Below, piece by piece: positions 53,214 through 62,972 of a DNA stretch of 64,000 bases; position 1 is the first letter of the stretch, and each line of letters opens with the position of its first letter. Under the pieces are notes generated by a model. That model was given only the letters and a program-made list of their open reading frames with translations, searched no databases and was not told the origin of the DNA. The stretch spans positions 310,001-374,000 of the forward strand of contig JAKSDQ010000003.1 of NCBI GenBank assembly GCA_022360015.1, in the 5' to 3' direction. The DNA is from Cytophagales bacterium (GTDB lineage Bacteria; Bacteroidota; Bacteroidia; Cytophagales; Cyclobacteriaceae). The position numbers and the translations under genes are program-made.

Positions 53214-53605
53214 TAAGCTAATACAGGAAAATCATATTTTGAATTGACTTTTGAAAATTCTTTATCCCGTAATACCTCTGTTAAATAGTCCCTATCCCTT
53301 AACAATTTATCTATGGCAGGTTGAACAAATTTCTTCTTTCTCTTATTAATTTGCCAGCCAAGTTTAATAAGTTCTGATTCAAACGTTCCTTTATTGGTTG
53401 TATATCTAAAAAATTCCTTCAACGTCTCTTTAAAAGATTTCCTCGCATTTCGTTTTGTTGTATCATACCCTGCTAAGTCTAAAGCTGGTGAATAGACTAT
53501 ATAAGTATCATCTTCTTTGAACTCAAACAGCGATAAAATAACTTCAATAGAAGCACCCCGGCTATTATATAGTCCCTGGAAATTAGTGTTTTGCATCTTT
53601 CCCAA
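53213..53605 (-). CDS. hicB: HicB-like antitoxin
   Basis: The 130-residue protein has the partial RNase H-like fold of HicB antitoxins: DDTYIVYSPALDLAGYDTTK (about 31-50), with the usual surface for HicA, and RKSFKETLKEFFRYTTNKG (about 54-72). The C-terminal half (about 80-130) is basic and helical and could bind its own operator, although no clear ribbon-helix-helix is seen. It neutralises the toxin encoded directly downstream and probably represses the pair. The gap above it, 53606-53875, is AT-rich without a gene. Confidence 0.8.
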   Translation of the reverse strand: MGKMQNTNFQGLYNSRGASIEVILSLFEFKEDDTYIVYSPALDLAGYDTTKRNARKSFKETLKEFFRYTTNKGTFESELIKLGWQINKRKKKFVQPAIDKLLRDRDYLTEVLRDKEFSKVNSKYDFPVLA

Positions 53606-53875
53606 TAATTAATTTGCTCTATTTCATCCAAACATAGTTTAGGTACTCTAATATAACGTAACGCATCAAATTAAAAAATGATTGTTTATTACAAACATTA
53701 CGCAGCATATACCATTTACCCGTCAACAGAAGTGCAAAACCAGGACTTGAAGTAGAAAATTTTTTTTAACTATTTAATTTTACGATTTAAAAGCCGATTT
53801 CTCTAATCATACCTGTCCGATTTTTTAGTAAGAGGTCACTTATTAAGAGGATTAACGACAAGACTTAGTTACCTA

Positions 53876-54450
53876 TTAGAAATTGTCTAACTGAAATATC
53901 CTTAATGAGCTTTGCCCATAGCTATCCACTGCCTTGCCTATGAGAGGTAACATGATGTTTCGGAATACCTTTTCTCTTCTTCTGCTTAGTGGATCAATTG
54001 AAAATGATACCAAAACACTGTCTTTACTATATAAGTATTGAAACGTGTAATTATCAATTCCACTTGTAGCTTCAAATTGATTGAAAACCGTGGCTGACTG
54101 GAACATAAGCGATGTGCTAACTATAGTTGTATCTGCAACTCCTGCTGTATCCATCTGTATGGCTTTTACTGATACCGCCGACAATGTCATCGGTTTGACC
54201 TGCGGATTTCAAGACGTCTTTCCACAACTCCTCGGACAAATCTTCATGCTTTACTGTATCCCTGACATAATTAAAAGCCTGATTGGTGACCATCCGGAAA
54301 AGGTAGGCCTTGACGCTGGTTTCAGGTTTGATTTTTTCGCGTTGGGTCCATAGTTTGATAAACACTTCCTGTATAATCTCTTCAGTGATGAATCTGGATA
54401 TAGTCTTTCAGGTTCATCAAACAATCATAGCATTGATTCGAAATCATATC
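53876..54450 (-). pseudogene. ECF sigma factor relic joined to an unrelated gene fragment
   Basis: From about 54383 the frame reads EEIIQEVFIKLWTQREKIKP, then TSVKAYLFRMVTNQAFNYV, which is sigma-70 region 2 of an ECF factor. Upstream codons (CYDCLMNLKDY) continue the family in another frame, so there is a frameshift near 54390. No region 4 follows. Near 54190 the sigma frame gives way to a different frame of about 104 codons (53876-54190) ending in FRNIMLPLIGKAVDSYGQSS and LRIFQLDNF, which looks like the end of another protein. Deletion and fusion are the simplest explanation. Confidence 0.6.
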
Positions 54451-54522
54451 TGAGTATTTGTAGTCTATATATCTTGCTGTCCAGCAATTATCCTTTAATG
54501 TTTGGAAGTCATCGACCAATTC

Positions 54523-54966
54523 CTACGGCAAATTATATTCCATCAGTCCTTGAAGCACCTTATGCTTATTGGTAAACCCGGGATCAAATAGCCCGAAATA
54601 CTGGTTAAACTCTCTAAAAATTACTATATCAACGGTATTTGGATGTGAATATTTACCAGGAAATAATCCATAGTTAACAAAGTGAATAGCAACGTAAAAT
54701 GCTGTTGTAATGGCAGGATGCTTTTCGCCTTTCAGAGATATAATCTTTAAGTTCTGCAATAAACAGTGCCTCAAAGTTTTCCATATCTTCTGGTTTTATG
54801 AATAGATGTCTTACTTTCAAAACTTCATTTTTGTCCAATTCATTTAGTGGCTCTTTTGATGAATCAAAGGCGCTGATAAGGTTCTGAAAAAATACCCTGT
54901 TATGGTATGTATCCCAAAGATCGTAGCCGGCCTTTTTTCCTTTGTTATGGGCTTCAATTACATCAC
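54523..54966 (-). pseudogene. Frameshifted hypothetical gene
   Basis: Reading down from about 54966, one frame gives VIVSDVIEAHNKGKKAGYDL, WDTYHNRVFFQNLISAFD and PEDMENFEALFIAELKDYIS. After a one-base shift near 54740 a second frame continues LKGEKHPAITTAFYVAIHFV to a stop at 54523. The two parts make a plausible soluble protein of about 145 residues, with no start codon in the first frame because it runs into the neighbouring propeller gene. I do not recognise the family. Confidence 0.5.
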
Positions 54967-55911
54967 TTACAATGACTTGCCAGACCTTGCCAGCGCCAAC
55001 CCTTGTCCTACGTGGCTTGCGGTTATCAGCGCCACCGGTTGTTCCCCAAAAATGGTGCCCCTGTAAATACCACCGTCTTCCAATTGGTTATGCCAGTATA
55101 GTTGCCCTTCCGATTCATCTATGACCATCGTGTAGGCATTATTGACACCATCTTCCAGGTCATAAACCGTTTCCAGTTTCAGGCTGCCATTGATGCTGCC
55201 TCTCATGATCCTGTCTGAAAATGCCGCCCCTGGCAATGCATTGTCTGTAATAAACAGTTCACCGGTTCCTTCGCTGATAGCGACGCCATAAGGATTTAAA
55301 AAACCGCTGCCCCCGGCGTAAAGCAGCTCAGGTGCAGTGCTCATATCCATATCCACGCGCCATAGTTCGTTATCCACGTACTCCACCCAATAGAGATAAC
55401 CGGCAGACAAGGCTATGCCCCATGGACCGTGAATGCCTTCCTGCCCGGTAAACAGCGTATCTACAGGGCCAGTGCCATCTGCGGGGGCAGTTAAAATAAG
55501 GTTGTCGTAGGGCTGAGTCCAGTATAATTGCTGGGCTTCGCTGTCCAGCACAAGCTCCATAGGGCCGCGAGTATTGAAGGGCGTGGCATAGAGCACCTCC
55601 GGGTTACCGGTTCCATCCCAGGAGGCCCGCACCAATTGGCGTTTTGAGAAATCGGTCCAGTAGATGCGTTGGTTAGCGGCGTCTGCTATGATGGCGGCGG
55701 GCCCTTCCACGCCTTTCACGGAGTTGAAAAGGGTGTCGGTGTGCAGGTATTGCTCTTTTTCATACACCGCCCTGAGTATTTTCCGGTCGCCCAGGCTGGT
55801 CCAGAACAGGTAGGTGTATTCCGGATATTCCGGGAGGGGATCTTCGCCGTCGCTGCAGGCGGATGTAAGCAACAAGGAGGTAAAAAATAAAAGAGAAAGT
55901 CTTCTATACAT
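54967..55911 (-). CDS. Lipoprotein with YWTD-type (LDL-receptor class B) propeller repeats
   Basis: The 314-residue protein has a lipoprotein signal with lipobox TSAC (Cys19) and then about five to six propeller blades, each around 42 residues. The blade cores are QRIYWTDFSKRQLVRASWDG, QQLYWTQPYDNLILTAPADG, GYLYWVEYVDNELWRVDMD, GELFITDN and GQLYWHNQ. It is probably surface-anchored and may bind protein or peptide partners. It is the last gene of a run with a related but longer propeller lipoprotein 104 bases upstream and a TonB-dependent receptor, so all may handle the same ligand. Confidence 0.85.
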   Translation of the reverse strand: MYRRLSLLFFTSLLLTSACSDGEDPLPEYPEYTYLFWTSLGDRKILRAVYEKEQYLHTDTLFNSVKGVEGPAAIIADAANQRIYWTDFSKRQLVRASWDGTGNPEVLYATPFNTRGPMELVLDSEAQQLYWTQPYDNLILTAPADGTGPVDTLFTGQEGIHGPWGIALSAGYLYWVEYVDNELWRVDMDMSTAPELLYAGGSGFLNPYGVAISEGTGELFITDNALPGAAFSDRIMRGSINGSLKLETVYDLEDGVNNAYTMVIDESEGQLYWHNQLEDGGIYRGTIFGEQPVALITASHVGQGLALARSGKSL

Positions 55912-55942
55912 CTTAATCTTTTTGTTCTGCTATCCGATACTC

Positions 55943-55980
55943 ATAAAATTAAAACAGGCGCACATGATTATGTACGCCTG
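55943..55980 (-). terminator. Intrinsic terminator after the IPT/propeller lipoprotein gene
   Basis: CAGGCG (55955-55960) pairs with CGCCTG (55975-55980), extended by ACAT/ATGT inside the stem. On the minus strand the hairpin is followed by TTTTAATTTT. It lies 36 bases past the stop at 56016 and separates the two propeller lipoprotein genes, so part of the transcript probably ends here. Confidence 0.75.
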
Positions 55981-56015
55981 AAAACGCATTTTGATCAATC
56001 CAATGGCAATATTTA

Positions 56016-57566
56016 CTAATTTTGGCCTAAAACCCCTATTTCCAGATCGAAATAATTAGCGAAGTTAAATCCGTCAAATAATACTTCTACTGTTTGACCA
56101 TCCAGGCTAGCCCTGTTCAGTTCCGTTTCGCCCATATTGTTTTCATTGGTAGCATTCAGCCAAAAAACAAATCCATTCTCCATATCAATCTCCATATCGG
56201 AGGGGCTTCGCACATTATCACCGGGGCCGACGAGGGTAGTTAAATCACCGGAACCATCCAGTTTACCGACCAAAATTGAACTAGAGCCACCACCATCAAT
56301 CCGATTGTCAGCAATAAACAACCTTTCACCATCCGGATCGAAGGTGATCCCTGTTGGTCTGACCAATCCATCCGAATCATCAAACAGTACAATAGGGTCT
56401 GTCGAACCATCAAGGCTTCCTTCCAATACAGCGATTAACCTTTCGTCAGTCCAATATAATTTATTATTCGCAACATAAAGTTTTGGCGAGACTGCTAAAT
56501 TAGACGACTTCGGGAGGGTGTAAATGGATTTAAGTTCACCGGAGCCGTCCATGGGCGCCCTGTTAATAAAAGAATTTTGGTCCGGATCAAAAAAGCCACT
56601 TTCCGTCATCACGTACAAAGTCTTGTTTTCAATATCCAATGCGATATCATATATACCACTTGTTCCACCAACTTCATATAAAAGTTCAATAGGCCCCTCT
56701 CCATCAATTGGTGCCCGTACAACCCCATCACCTCTTGATGTCCAGTAAATATAGCCGCCATCCAAATCCAAATCAATACCACTACTTCCCACATTTTCGT
56801 CTTCTGCGGCGCTGTACAACAAAGTGATATCAACACCAGTTTCTGTTATTACACCTCTAAAGACCCCTTCTTGGGCGACCCAATAAGCTGTTTTCACCCC
56901 TACTGGCAATGGGTTCACGGTAAAAGACAGGGTGGTGGAGGCACTTACTCCATCACGGCTAACGCTCACCTGCAGCTCCCCCTCTTCAAGGTTTTCGGGT
57001 ACAGCAGTAACTATACTAGTATTGGTTATCGATAAAACCTGGGCTTCTGTATCTCCAAACGATACCTGTATTACCGTAGCATCCTCTCCAAAATTTTCCC
57101 CGGTTATTGTCACTGCAACACCAGGCAGACCATTGGTAGGATCCAGGCTGGTCAATACAGGATCGGGAAGTGAGGTATCTACAGTAAATGATTGACTGGA
57201 AACAGCTTCTACACCATTGGCTCTTACCGTAATAGGACCATCGATGGCACTTTCAGGGACAATAACAGTAAGGCTGGTAGCGTTTCCTTCCTCCAGGATA
57301 GCCTGTGCCAGCCCGGGTGTCGCACTACTTTGACTTCCTGTGAAGAATACCGAGTTTTGTGAAAAATCTGTATTAAAACCTGTACCGGTGATGATGACTG
57401 TCTCATCTATTCTGGCGGTAGTAGGGTTAAAGGAGGTAATAGTTAGTTCAGGGCCCTGTGGGTCATCACCACCATCATCGTCATCACTACAGGCCACAAA
57501 GATCATTGCTATTGCTAAAAAAATTCCCGGCATAAGTAGCGGGGCATTCCACATTTTTCTTTTCAT
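56016..57566 (-). CDS. Lipoprotein with two IPT/TIG domains and a YWTD-type propeller
   Basis: The 516-residue protein has a signal peptide with lipobox FVAC (Cys26) and an acidic linker (SDDDDGGDD). IPT/TIG domains lie at about 42-128 (ITSFNPTTARIDETVIITG) and 135-217 (TSLDPTNGLPGVAVTITGEN). A propeller of about six blades (230-516) follows, with GYIYWTSRGDGVVRAPIDGE, NKLYWTDERLIAVLEGSLDG and GFVFWLNATNENN. IPT domains often act as spacers on outer-membrane lipoproteins. It is likely on the cell surface, next to the TonB-dependent receptor and the beta-helix lipoprotein encoded upstream on the same strand. Confidence 0.88.
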   Translation of the reverse strand: MKRKMWNAPLLMPGIFLAIAMIFVACSDDDDGGDDPQGPELTITSFNPTTARIDETVIITGTGFNTDFSQNSVFFTGSQSSATPGLAQAILEEGNATSLTVIVPESAIDGPITVRANGVEAVSSQSFTVDTSLPDPVLTSLDPTNGLPGVAVTITGENFGEDATVIQVSFGDTEAQVLSITNTSIVTAVPENLEEGELQVSVSRDGVSASTTLSFTVNPLPVGVKTAYWVAQEGVFRGVITETGVDITLLYSAAEDENVGSSGIDLDLDGGYIYWTSRGDGVVRAPIDGEGPIELLYEVGGTSGIYDIALDIENKTLYVMTESGFFDPDQNSFINRAPMDGSGELKSIYTLPKSSNLAVSPKLYVANNKLYWTDERLIAVLEGSLDGSTDPIVLFDDSDGLVRPTGITFDPDGERLFIADNRIDGGGSSSILVGKLDGSGDLTTLVGPGDNVRSPSDMEIDMENGFVFWLNATNENNMGETELNRASLDGQTVEVLFDGFNFANYFDLEIGVLGQN

Positions 57567-57670
57567 ATTTTTTAAAATTAATTATTTAAATTGGATTGAT
57601 ATAACAGGTAAATGTTTTTCATTGAAGGGTCAATTATGGATATTGTATATGTATGTTTTAGTCTGTAAAG

Positions 57671-57700
57671 AAACCCGGCAGTACCTGCTGCCGGGTTTTT
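57671..57700. terminator. Strong GC hairpin, probable bidirectional terminator
   Basis: AAACCCGGCAG (57671-57681) and CTGCCGGGTTT (57688-57698) form a perfect 11-bp stem around a 6-base loop. U-rich sequence follows on both strands (TTTTT on plus; TTTCTTT on minus). It lies 45 bases past the stop of the beta-helix lipoprotein gene. Confidence 0.75.
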
Positions 57701-57744
57701 ATAGATCCCGGATAAGGATCATTCCAACAAATTAGCTTTCTTAT

Positions 57745-59223
57745 TTAAAAGTCTGCCCAACTACCAATGTTCCAATTGGTACCTTCGGCAGCTTCACTAC
57801 CTGCGCCAAAAGCTCCCCGGAAGTCAACATTTTTGTTAAAAAAAGTATCCAACAGGTTATTGGAAAAGTCTGAAGGCTGTTCTGCAGCAGGTACAAAATC
57901 AGGAGCTGTCAAATTCCAGGCAGCAGCTTTAAGTCCTGAAAAAGCAGTTAAAGAATTTGCACCTGTCCCTGAACTACTAGCCTCAAGCGCCGCATTAGAA
58001 TAGGCAGCAACAGTGGTAAAATTAGTTACATTAGTAGATGTAGCATTATATACCCCAAATGTTGGGTATACCAACGTAACCCCTTCAATGCTTACGCTAT
58101 TGTCAGTTGCATCATTGCCATCACTATCGAAGTCACCAGGAGTTTCCAACTCCAGTTGATCTTGTGGCCATCCAACTATAATAGAATTAAACAGGTTCAT
58201 CTCTGAAGCATCCCGGATCAGAACGCCCGCATTGTAGGCAGGATTTACAGATGCCGTTGAACCCGGCCCAATGGGACCTATCACAGTAAAATTGCTGAAG
58301 GTACCATTGGTAAAGTTTCCAGTGGCATCATCACTGTCCCCATTAGACTCAAAACCACCGGTAGGGAAAGAGGAAAAGTTAGCCGGATCACGTAATACGA
58401 TACCAAATTGCACATTCCCACTGTAACCCTGGTCAGTATCGAAATCATCGTCCGTATTGCGGCTGGCGATCAGGTAAGAAGCATCGACTGTACCTCCAAA
58501 AAACTCAAATCCATCGTCTGCACCAAAGGATACCTGGATATGGTCAATGGTCGTGCCGCTGCCTACCCCTCCTAATGTCAGGCCATTGGTTTCATCACCA
58601 TCGACCAATACATTTCCTGCATATTCAATTCTTACATATTGTAAGGTACCTGAGTCGTCGCCTGGCACATTTCCTCCATAGCCGTTATCTCCGGTAGTAG
58701 ATTGAGGGATCCCTTCAATGAGACCTACCCCACCTGGAAGGTTTACAGTAGACCTGCCTAAAACAATAACGCCTCCCCAGTCTCCTGGTTCAGGAGTACT
58801 ATCTTCGGCAGTAAATACAATGGGCGCAGTGGCAGTACCGTTGGCCTGAATTTTACCGCCTCTTTCTATCACAAGTGTTCCGGGAGGCACACCCGTAGCA
58901 GGATTACCGGCAAGCGTACCGACCCTCCCTAAAATGCGTGTGCCGGATTCGATCGTCAAAGTAACCCCACTAGGCACACGTACAAACTGGTTGAGGATAT
59001 AAAGGGTATCCCTGTCCAGTGTCCTGGTACTCAAAAAAGTATTTCCATTTGCATCGGGACTAGCCCCTAATACGACAGTACCTACGGTCGATTGTATACC
59101 GGCTGCTACACCTTCTACATCCATCGCAGGGTTATCTACTGTTAAAACATCTTCTTCGCAGGCGGTAAATACAAGTAAGGCACCTGCTATAAGAAAAATA
59201 CCAATTAAATTTAAAGCTTTCAT
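57745..59223 (-). CDS. Parallel beta-helix-like lipoprotein beside a TonB-dependent receptor
   Basis: The 492-residue protein has a lipoprotein signal with lipobox FTAC (Cys22). A repetitive domain follows, rich in Gly, Asp, Asn, Thr and Val, with turns such as ERGGKIQANGTATAPIVFTA, GDWGGVIVLGRSTVN and FGADDGFEFFGGTVDASYLI. These suggest a right-handed beta helix. It ends in NKNVDFRGAFGAG and WNIGSWADF. Such proteins are common in Bacteroidota next to SusD-less TonB receptors and are presumed surface partners, but no ligand is known to me. The receptor gene lies 429 bases upstream on the same strand. Confidence 0.8.
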   Translation of the reverse strand: MKALNLIGIFLIAGALLVFTACEEDVLTVDNPAMDVEGVAAGIQSTVGTVVLGASPDANGNTFLSTRTLDRDTLYILNQFVRVPSGVTLTIESGTRILGRVGTLAGNPATGVPPGTLVIERGGKIQANGTATAPIVFTAEDSTPEPGDWGGVIVLGRSTVNLPGGVGLIEGIPQSTTGDNGYGGNVPGDDSGTLQYVRIEYAGNVLVDGDETNGLTLGGVGSGTTIDHIQVSFGADDGFEFFGGTVDASYLIASRNTDDDFDTDQGYSGNVQFGIVLRDPANFSSFPTGGFESNGDSDDATGNFTNGTFSNFTVIGPIGPGSTASVNPAYNAGVLIRDASEMNLFNSIIVGWPQDQLELETPGDFDSDGNDATDNSVSIEGVTLVYPTFGVYNATSTNVTNFTTVAAYSNAALEASSSGTGANSLTAFSGLKAAAWNLTAPDFVPAAEQPSDFSNNLLDTFFNKNVDFRGAFGAGSEAAEGTNWNIGSWADF

Positions 59224-59652
59224 TATGATTTAATATTTTTGTGTTTGATTGTTACTTTCCACTGGCATGAGGTCGGTGGAATACCTGTCCCGCATCTTGC
59301 CCTTGGCACGGTGCGGGGCTTTTTTGTTACCTGAGGTACTGTTTCATTCGCTGTGTTTTACAGGTTAAATAATTTGTTAAAAACAACATGCTGCATCACT
59401 TCACCAATCTGTCCCGGATCCTTATGCCGCCATCATGAAGCAGGCAGGTCATCATCTTGATATTTGCTGGTTAGGTATGGTATTGCCTGGTTGATTACTA
59501 AATGATTATCCGGTTTTGTAACTCCATGCTGCTTTCCCGCCGGGTAGCGGGAAAGTAGCGAAGGGAGTATCATTGTCACCTTGGCATGGAATACAATGTC
59601 AATTAAGATAATCATGTTTATGGTATTGCTCATTTATCTGATTTTTGTTCAT
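59224..59652. other. Intergenic gap with two hairpins between receptor and beta-helix lipoprotein genes
   Basis: CTTTCCCGC (59532-59540) and GCGGGAAAG (59547-59555) form a perfect 9-bp stem. CCCGCA near 59293 pairs with TGCGGG near 59316, followed by CTTTTTTG on the plus strand. Neither has a U run on the minus strand, which both flanking genes use. They may be RNA stability or attenuation elements. No gene is seen. Confidence 0.45.
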
Positions 59653-62600
59653 TTAAAATTCTACACGCAGGCCTACGGAATAATAACTGCCCAGCCTGAA
59701 ACGCCTGTCCATAAAATCCACTACCTGCTCTTCTCTTTCTGATCGGTCGTAAGTCACGTTCAGCACCTGTCCGGGTGTATATTTCCCATCGAGGTTATCG
59801 TCCCTGTAAAATTCAAAGGGCTGGTTTAACAAATCCTGTACACCCACCTTCAGGCTGAGAAAGGGGGTAATACGTTGCGACCACGTGAGGTCCAGGGTAG
59901 TGCGTTCCCGCTGATAAATAGGCCCCTGCCTGACCATACCGGTTGAGATCATTCGCTGTCCTATACTGTTGACCAACGCTGAAATGGTGGTACCCCATTC
60001 CGGCTGTTCAAAATACAGCGCTACATTGGCTACATAAGGCGAAGCACCCACAAAAGGCCTGTAATTCCCGATCTCCGGTTGATCGGCCTCCTCTTCAAAT
60101 TCTTCACCCAGATCTACCCTGTTTTGCATGTAGGCATAATTGCCTATGATGGAAAAATATCGTAAAGGCCTCCAGGGAATAAAGCCCAGATGGCGCCTTA
60201 CCTCAATTTCAAAACCACGTACATAGGCTTCCTCCGTATTAATAAAAACCATCTGGCTGTTACCGGAACCGGATAGGGCAGAAAGATTGGTGACATCTGC
60301 AAGCTCAATAGCATTGGTCAGGTTTTTGTAAAAAAAACCTACTGCCACAAATTCTTCAGAGGTGGGATACCACTCCCAACGCAAGTCATAGTTTTGTATC
60401 TCCGCATCTACAAGACCAGGATTACCGGTGTAAATTATTCGTTCTTCAAATTCCAAAAAGCTAAAATTGGCAATTTCACGAAAAGCCGGGCGATCCAGTG
60501 TTTTACCGTAGGTAGCCCTTAGCTTCATGCCAGAAGTAATATTCCAGTTAATTGAGGCGGAAGGCAGCCAATAATCAAAAACCGGTCCCGCTATGGTATC
60601 ACCGACTGGCACTCCTTCCCGATTATTATCAAAACCGCCCTCAGTAATCACCAGCCTATCCAGGTTATCAAAAAGCTTACGTTCAGTCCATTCATAGCGC
60701 ATACCCGCATTTAACTGAATGCGGTTATTCCATACAGGAAGTTCAAAGCCCACGTAGCCCGAGTAAAGTTGGTAGTCCACCGAATAGCGTCCTTCGCTGT
60801 AATCCCTCATCAAGAACAAACCTGACTGATCATTGGTAACAAGACTGTCATTATAAATGCCTGACATGTTGAACCAGGGCTCGCTGATACGCTGAAGGTC
60901 TAAGTTACCAGCGTAATAGGTTGAATAATACCAGGATTCAAAAAGGCGGTCCTGAACCTGCATCATTCCACCGGTTTTCAGCTTTAAGCCATTGGAAAAT
61001 GTATAATCGTGGTCCACACCCGCCATGATCCCGTTTTCTTCCATAAAGAACCCTCCTCTTCTGGTATTTCTGTCAATAAGCCGACTCCTTATGATGTAAG
61101 TACCCTCGGTTTTGGCTGAATCCACATTGTAAAATTCATAACTCTGCAAATCCGGTATGGACTCTTTCATCCAGGTGCGCCCGGCATACCACTGCACATG
61201 GTGTTTGCCGAGCAAATGATTTCCCGTAAGCTGGCCACTGAAAAGGTCACGTCTGGAATATTCAAAATGTATTCTTCGTATGGTGTTTAGAGGCGTTTGT
61301 TCCCTGAAGCCATCTCTGACAATGGTCTGATCCAATACCTGCCTGTTAAAAAAACCGGTAAATCCTATTTCGTGATGATCATTAATCAGGTAATTAAGAT
61401 TTTCCAATACACTCAATCGAAGGCCTGCGTCGTATACACTGTCTACAAACTGCGCTTCGGGTATTGGCTCCACGATATAGGTATCACCTTCTCTTGTTGC
61501 CCGAAGGTCCTGAATGGCATCTATTCTTCTAAAACTGGCCTCATTGGTATAGGTGGCACTGGTGAGGTTATTGAGCTGCGAACCGCCAATTTTCCAGGAA
61601 TCATAATAATTGATATTAAAGCGTTTGTCAAAATTATGGGTACTCCTTCTCAAGCTATAGGGTTCGGGAAAGTTACGGGTAAGCTCGGCATTGGCGCTGG
61701 GGAAAAACTGCTTGTCAGGAAATTGAAAATCAGCGTTGTACAGTCTTTCATCGTAGAGGCGATCTCCCAGCCCAAAGCCTATCCAGTCGCTGTCGCTGGT
61801 ACCGGTATTGGAATAAGTATCGGTAAATGAACTGCCTCCTGTCCGGTACTGGCCGGAAATACCGATCTGTATCCTTCGGGCAGTGTTGGCTTGCTTCGTA
61901 GAAACTTTGACAATCCCCCCGGCAAATTGACCGGGCAATTCAGGGGCCGGGCTTTTATAAACCATCATCTGATCGAGTAAGCCACTAGGGACGAGATTAA
62001 ACGAAAAGGCCCGTTGGTTTTCCTCCGTACTGGGAGCGATCATGCCATTCAGGAAGGTCATTGTATAACGCGGATCCAATCCCCTGATTAACACAAAATT
62101 ATTGAGCAAAGTAATGCCTGGTATGCGTTGTGCCACATCTGCCGCATTTCTGTCAAGGCTGCGGGATATCTGTTGATGAGAAATGCCGGTTACAATGCCC
62201 GTCTCAGCCCTGATGCTCGACAGCAAGGTCATTTCGGTAGAGTTTTTGATAGGTACATACTCAACGGGAAAGTCAGCCGTTACCACAATCTCATCCAACT
62301 TCTTCATTTGCTGATCCAGCGGTACGTTTACCACAGTGACGATGTTTTCTGTTACCTGTATGTCTTCGATTCGCCTGGCTTGATAGCTTACGTATGAAAC
62401 TAACAATGAATAGGTGCCTACCGGAATGTGCGTAATCTCAAATACACCGTCAATATTCACGGGAGCTCCTAAATTGGTGCCCTCCACACGCACAGAGGCC
62501 CCTATTAAAAACTCATCTTTATTTTGCGAGTCGAATACTTTCCCCCGAATTGTGCCTGTACCAGGTTGCCGGTCCGCCTTAATAATGATGCGGTTGTTCA

Positions 62601-62925
62601 TGACCGTATATGTCAGCTCATAGGGATTAAGCAGTGCTGCCAGCACCTCTCCCAAAGGGGTATTCACATACGCCAGATTTGGAAACGAAATTCCTTTGAC
62701 ATTACCTGTACTAAAGATGAACTTTATTTCAGTACTTTCCTCCAAATAATGCAACACTTCTTTCATGGAACAGTTTGTACAATTAATTGTCACAGTTGTT
62801 TTCAAAATGTCGTTATAGGCATGACTCTCAGCCGAATTACCGGTTATTTGTGAAAAAGAAGAAAGGAAAATCAACATGCCTTTACAGAGTAAATGATAAT
62901 ACTTCCCGGGTAAGTTTTTTTTCAT
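59653..62925 (-). CDS. TonB-dependent receptor with STN signalling domain, no SusD partner
   Basis: The 1090-residue outer-membrane protein has a signal peptide and an STN domain (about 43-118, with MKEVLHYLEESTEIKFIFST and VMNNRIIIKAD). Next are a carboxypeptidase-regulatory-like domain (about 122-218), a plug (about 230-345, with NAADVAQRIPGITLLNNFVL and IRGLDPRYTMTFLNG) and a barrel ending in YYSVGLRVEF. The plug is of FecA/colicin-receptor style rather than SusC style. The STN domain and the FecR gene 47 bases upstream indicate cell-surface signalling. With three surface lipoproteins encoded downstream, it may import a protein-bound or metal-complexed nutrient; this is inference. Confidence 0.94.
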   Translation of the reverse strand: MKKNLPGKYYHLLCKGMLIFLSSFSQITGNSAESHAYNDILKTTVTINCTNCSMKEVLHYLEESTEIKFIFSTGNVKGISFPNLAYVNTPLGEVLAALLNPYELTYTVMNNRIIIKADRQPGTGTIRGKVFDSQNKDEFLIGASVRVEGTNLGAPVNIDGVFEITHIPVGTYSLLVSYVSYQARRIEDIQVTENIVTVVNVPLDQQMKKLDEIVVTADFPVEYVPIKNSTEMTLLSSIRAETGIVTGISHQQISRSLDRNAADVAQRIPGITLLNNFVLIRGLDPRYTMTFLNGMIAPSTEENQRAFSFNLVPSGLLDQMMVYKSPAPELPGQFAGGIVKVSTKQANTARRIQIGISGQYRTGGSSFTDTYSNTGTSDSDWIGFGLGDRLYDERLYNADFQFPDKQFFPSANAELTRNFPEPYSLRRSTHNFDKRFNINYYDSWKIGGSQLNNLTSATYTNEASFRRIDAIQDLRATREGDTYIVEPIPEAQFVDSVYDAGLRLSVLENLNYLINDHHEIGFTGFFNRQVLDQTIVRDGFREQTPLNTIRRIHFEYSRRDLFSGQLTGNHLLGKHHVQWYAGRTWMKESIPDLQSYEFYNVDSAKTEGTYIIRSRLIDRNTRRGGFFMEENGIMAGVDHDYTFSNGLKLKTGGMMQVQDRLFESWYYSTYYAGNLDLQRISEPWFNMSGIYNDSLVTNDQSGLFLMRDYSEGRYSVDYQLYSGYVGFELPVWNNRIQLNAGMRYEWTERKLFDNLDRLVITEGGFDNNREGVPVGDTIAGPVFDYWLPSASINWNITSGMKLRATYGKTLDRPAFREIANFSFLEFEERIIYTGNPGLVDAEIQNYDLRWEWYPTSEEFVAVGFFYKNLTNAIELADVTNLSALSGSGNSQMVFINTEEAYVRGFEIEVRRHLGFIPWRPLRYFSIIGNYAYMQNRVDLGEEFEEEADQPEIGNYRPFVGASPYVANVALYFEQPEWGTTISALVNSIGQRMISTGMVRQGPIYQRERTTLDLTWSQRITPFLSLKVGVQDLLNQPFEFYRDDNLDGKYTPGQVLNVTYDRSEREEQVVDFMDRRFRLGSYYSVGLRVEF

Positions 62926-62972
62926 GTAGGTCGTGTTTAATTGGTGATCTTTGCATATATAAAATTAGTGGG

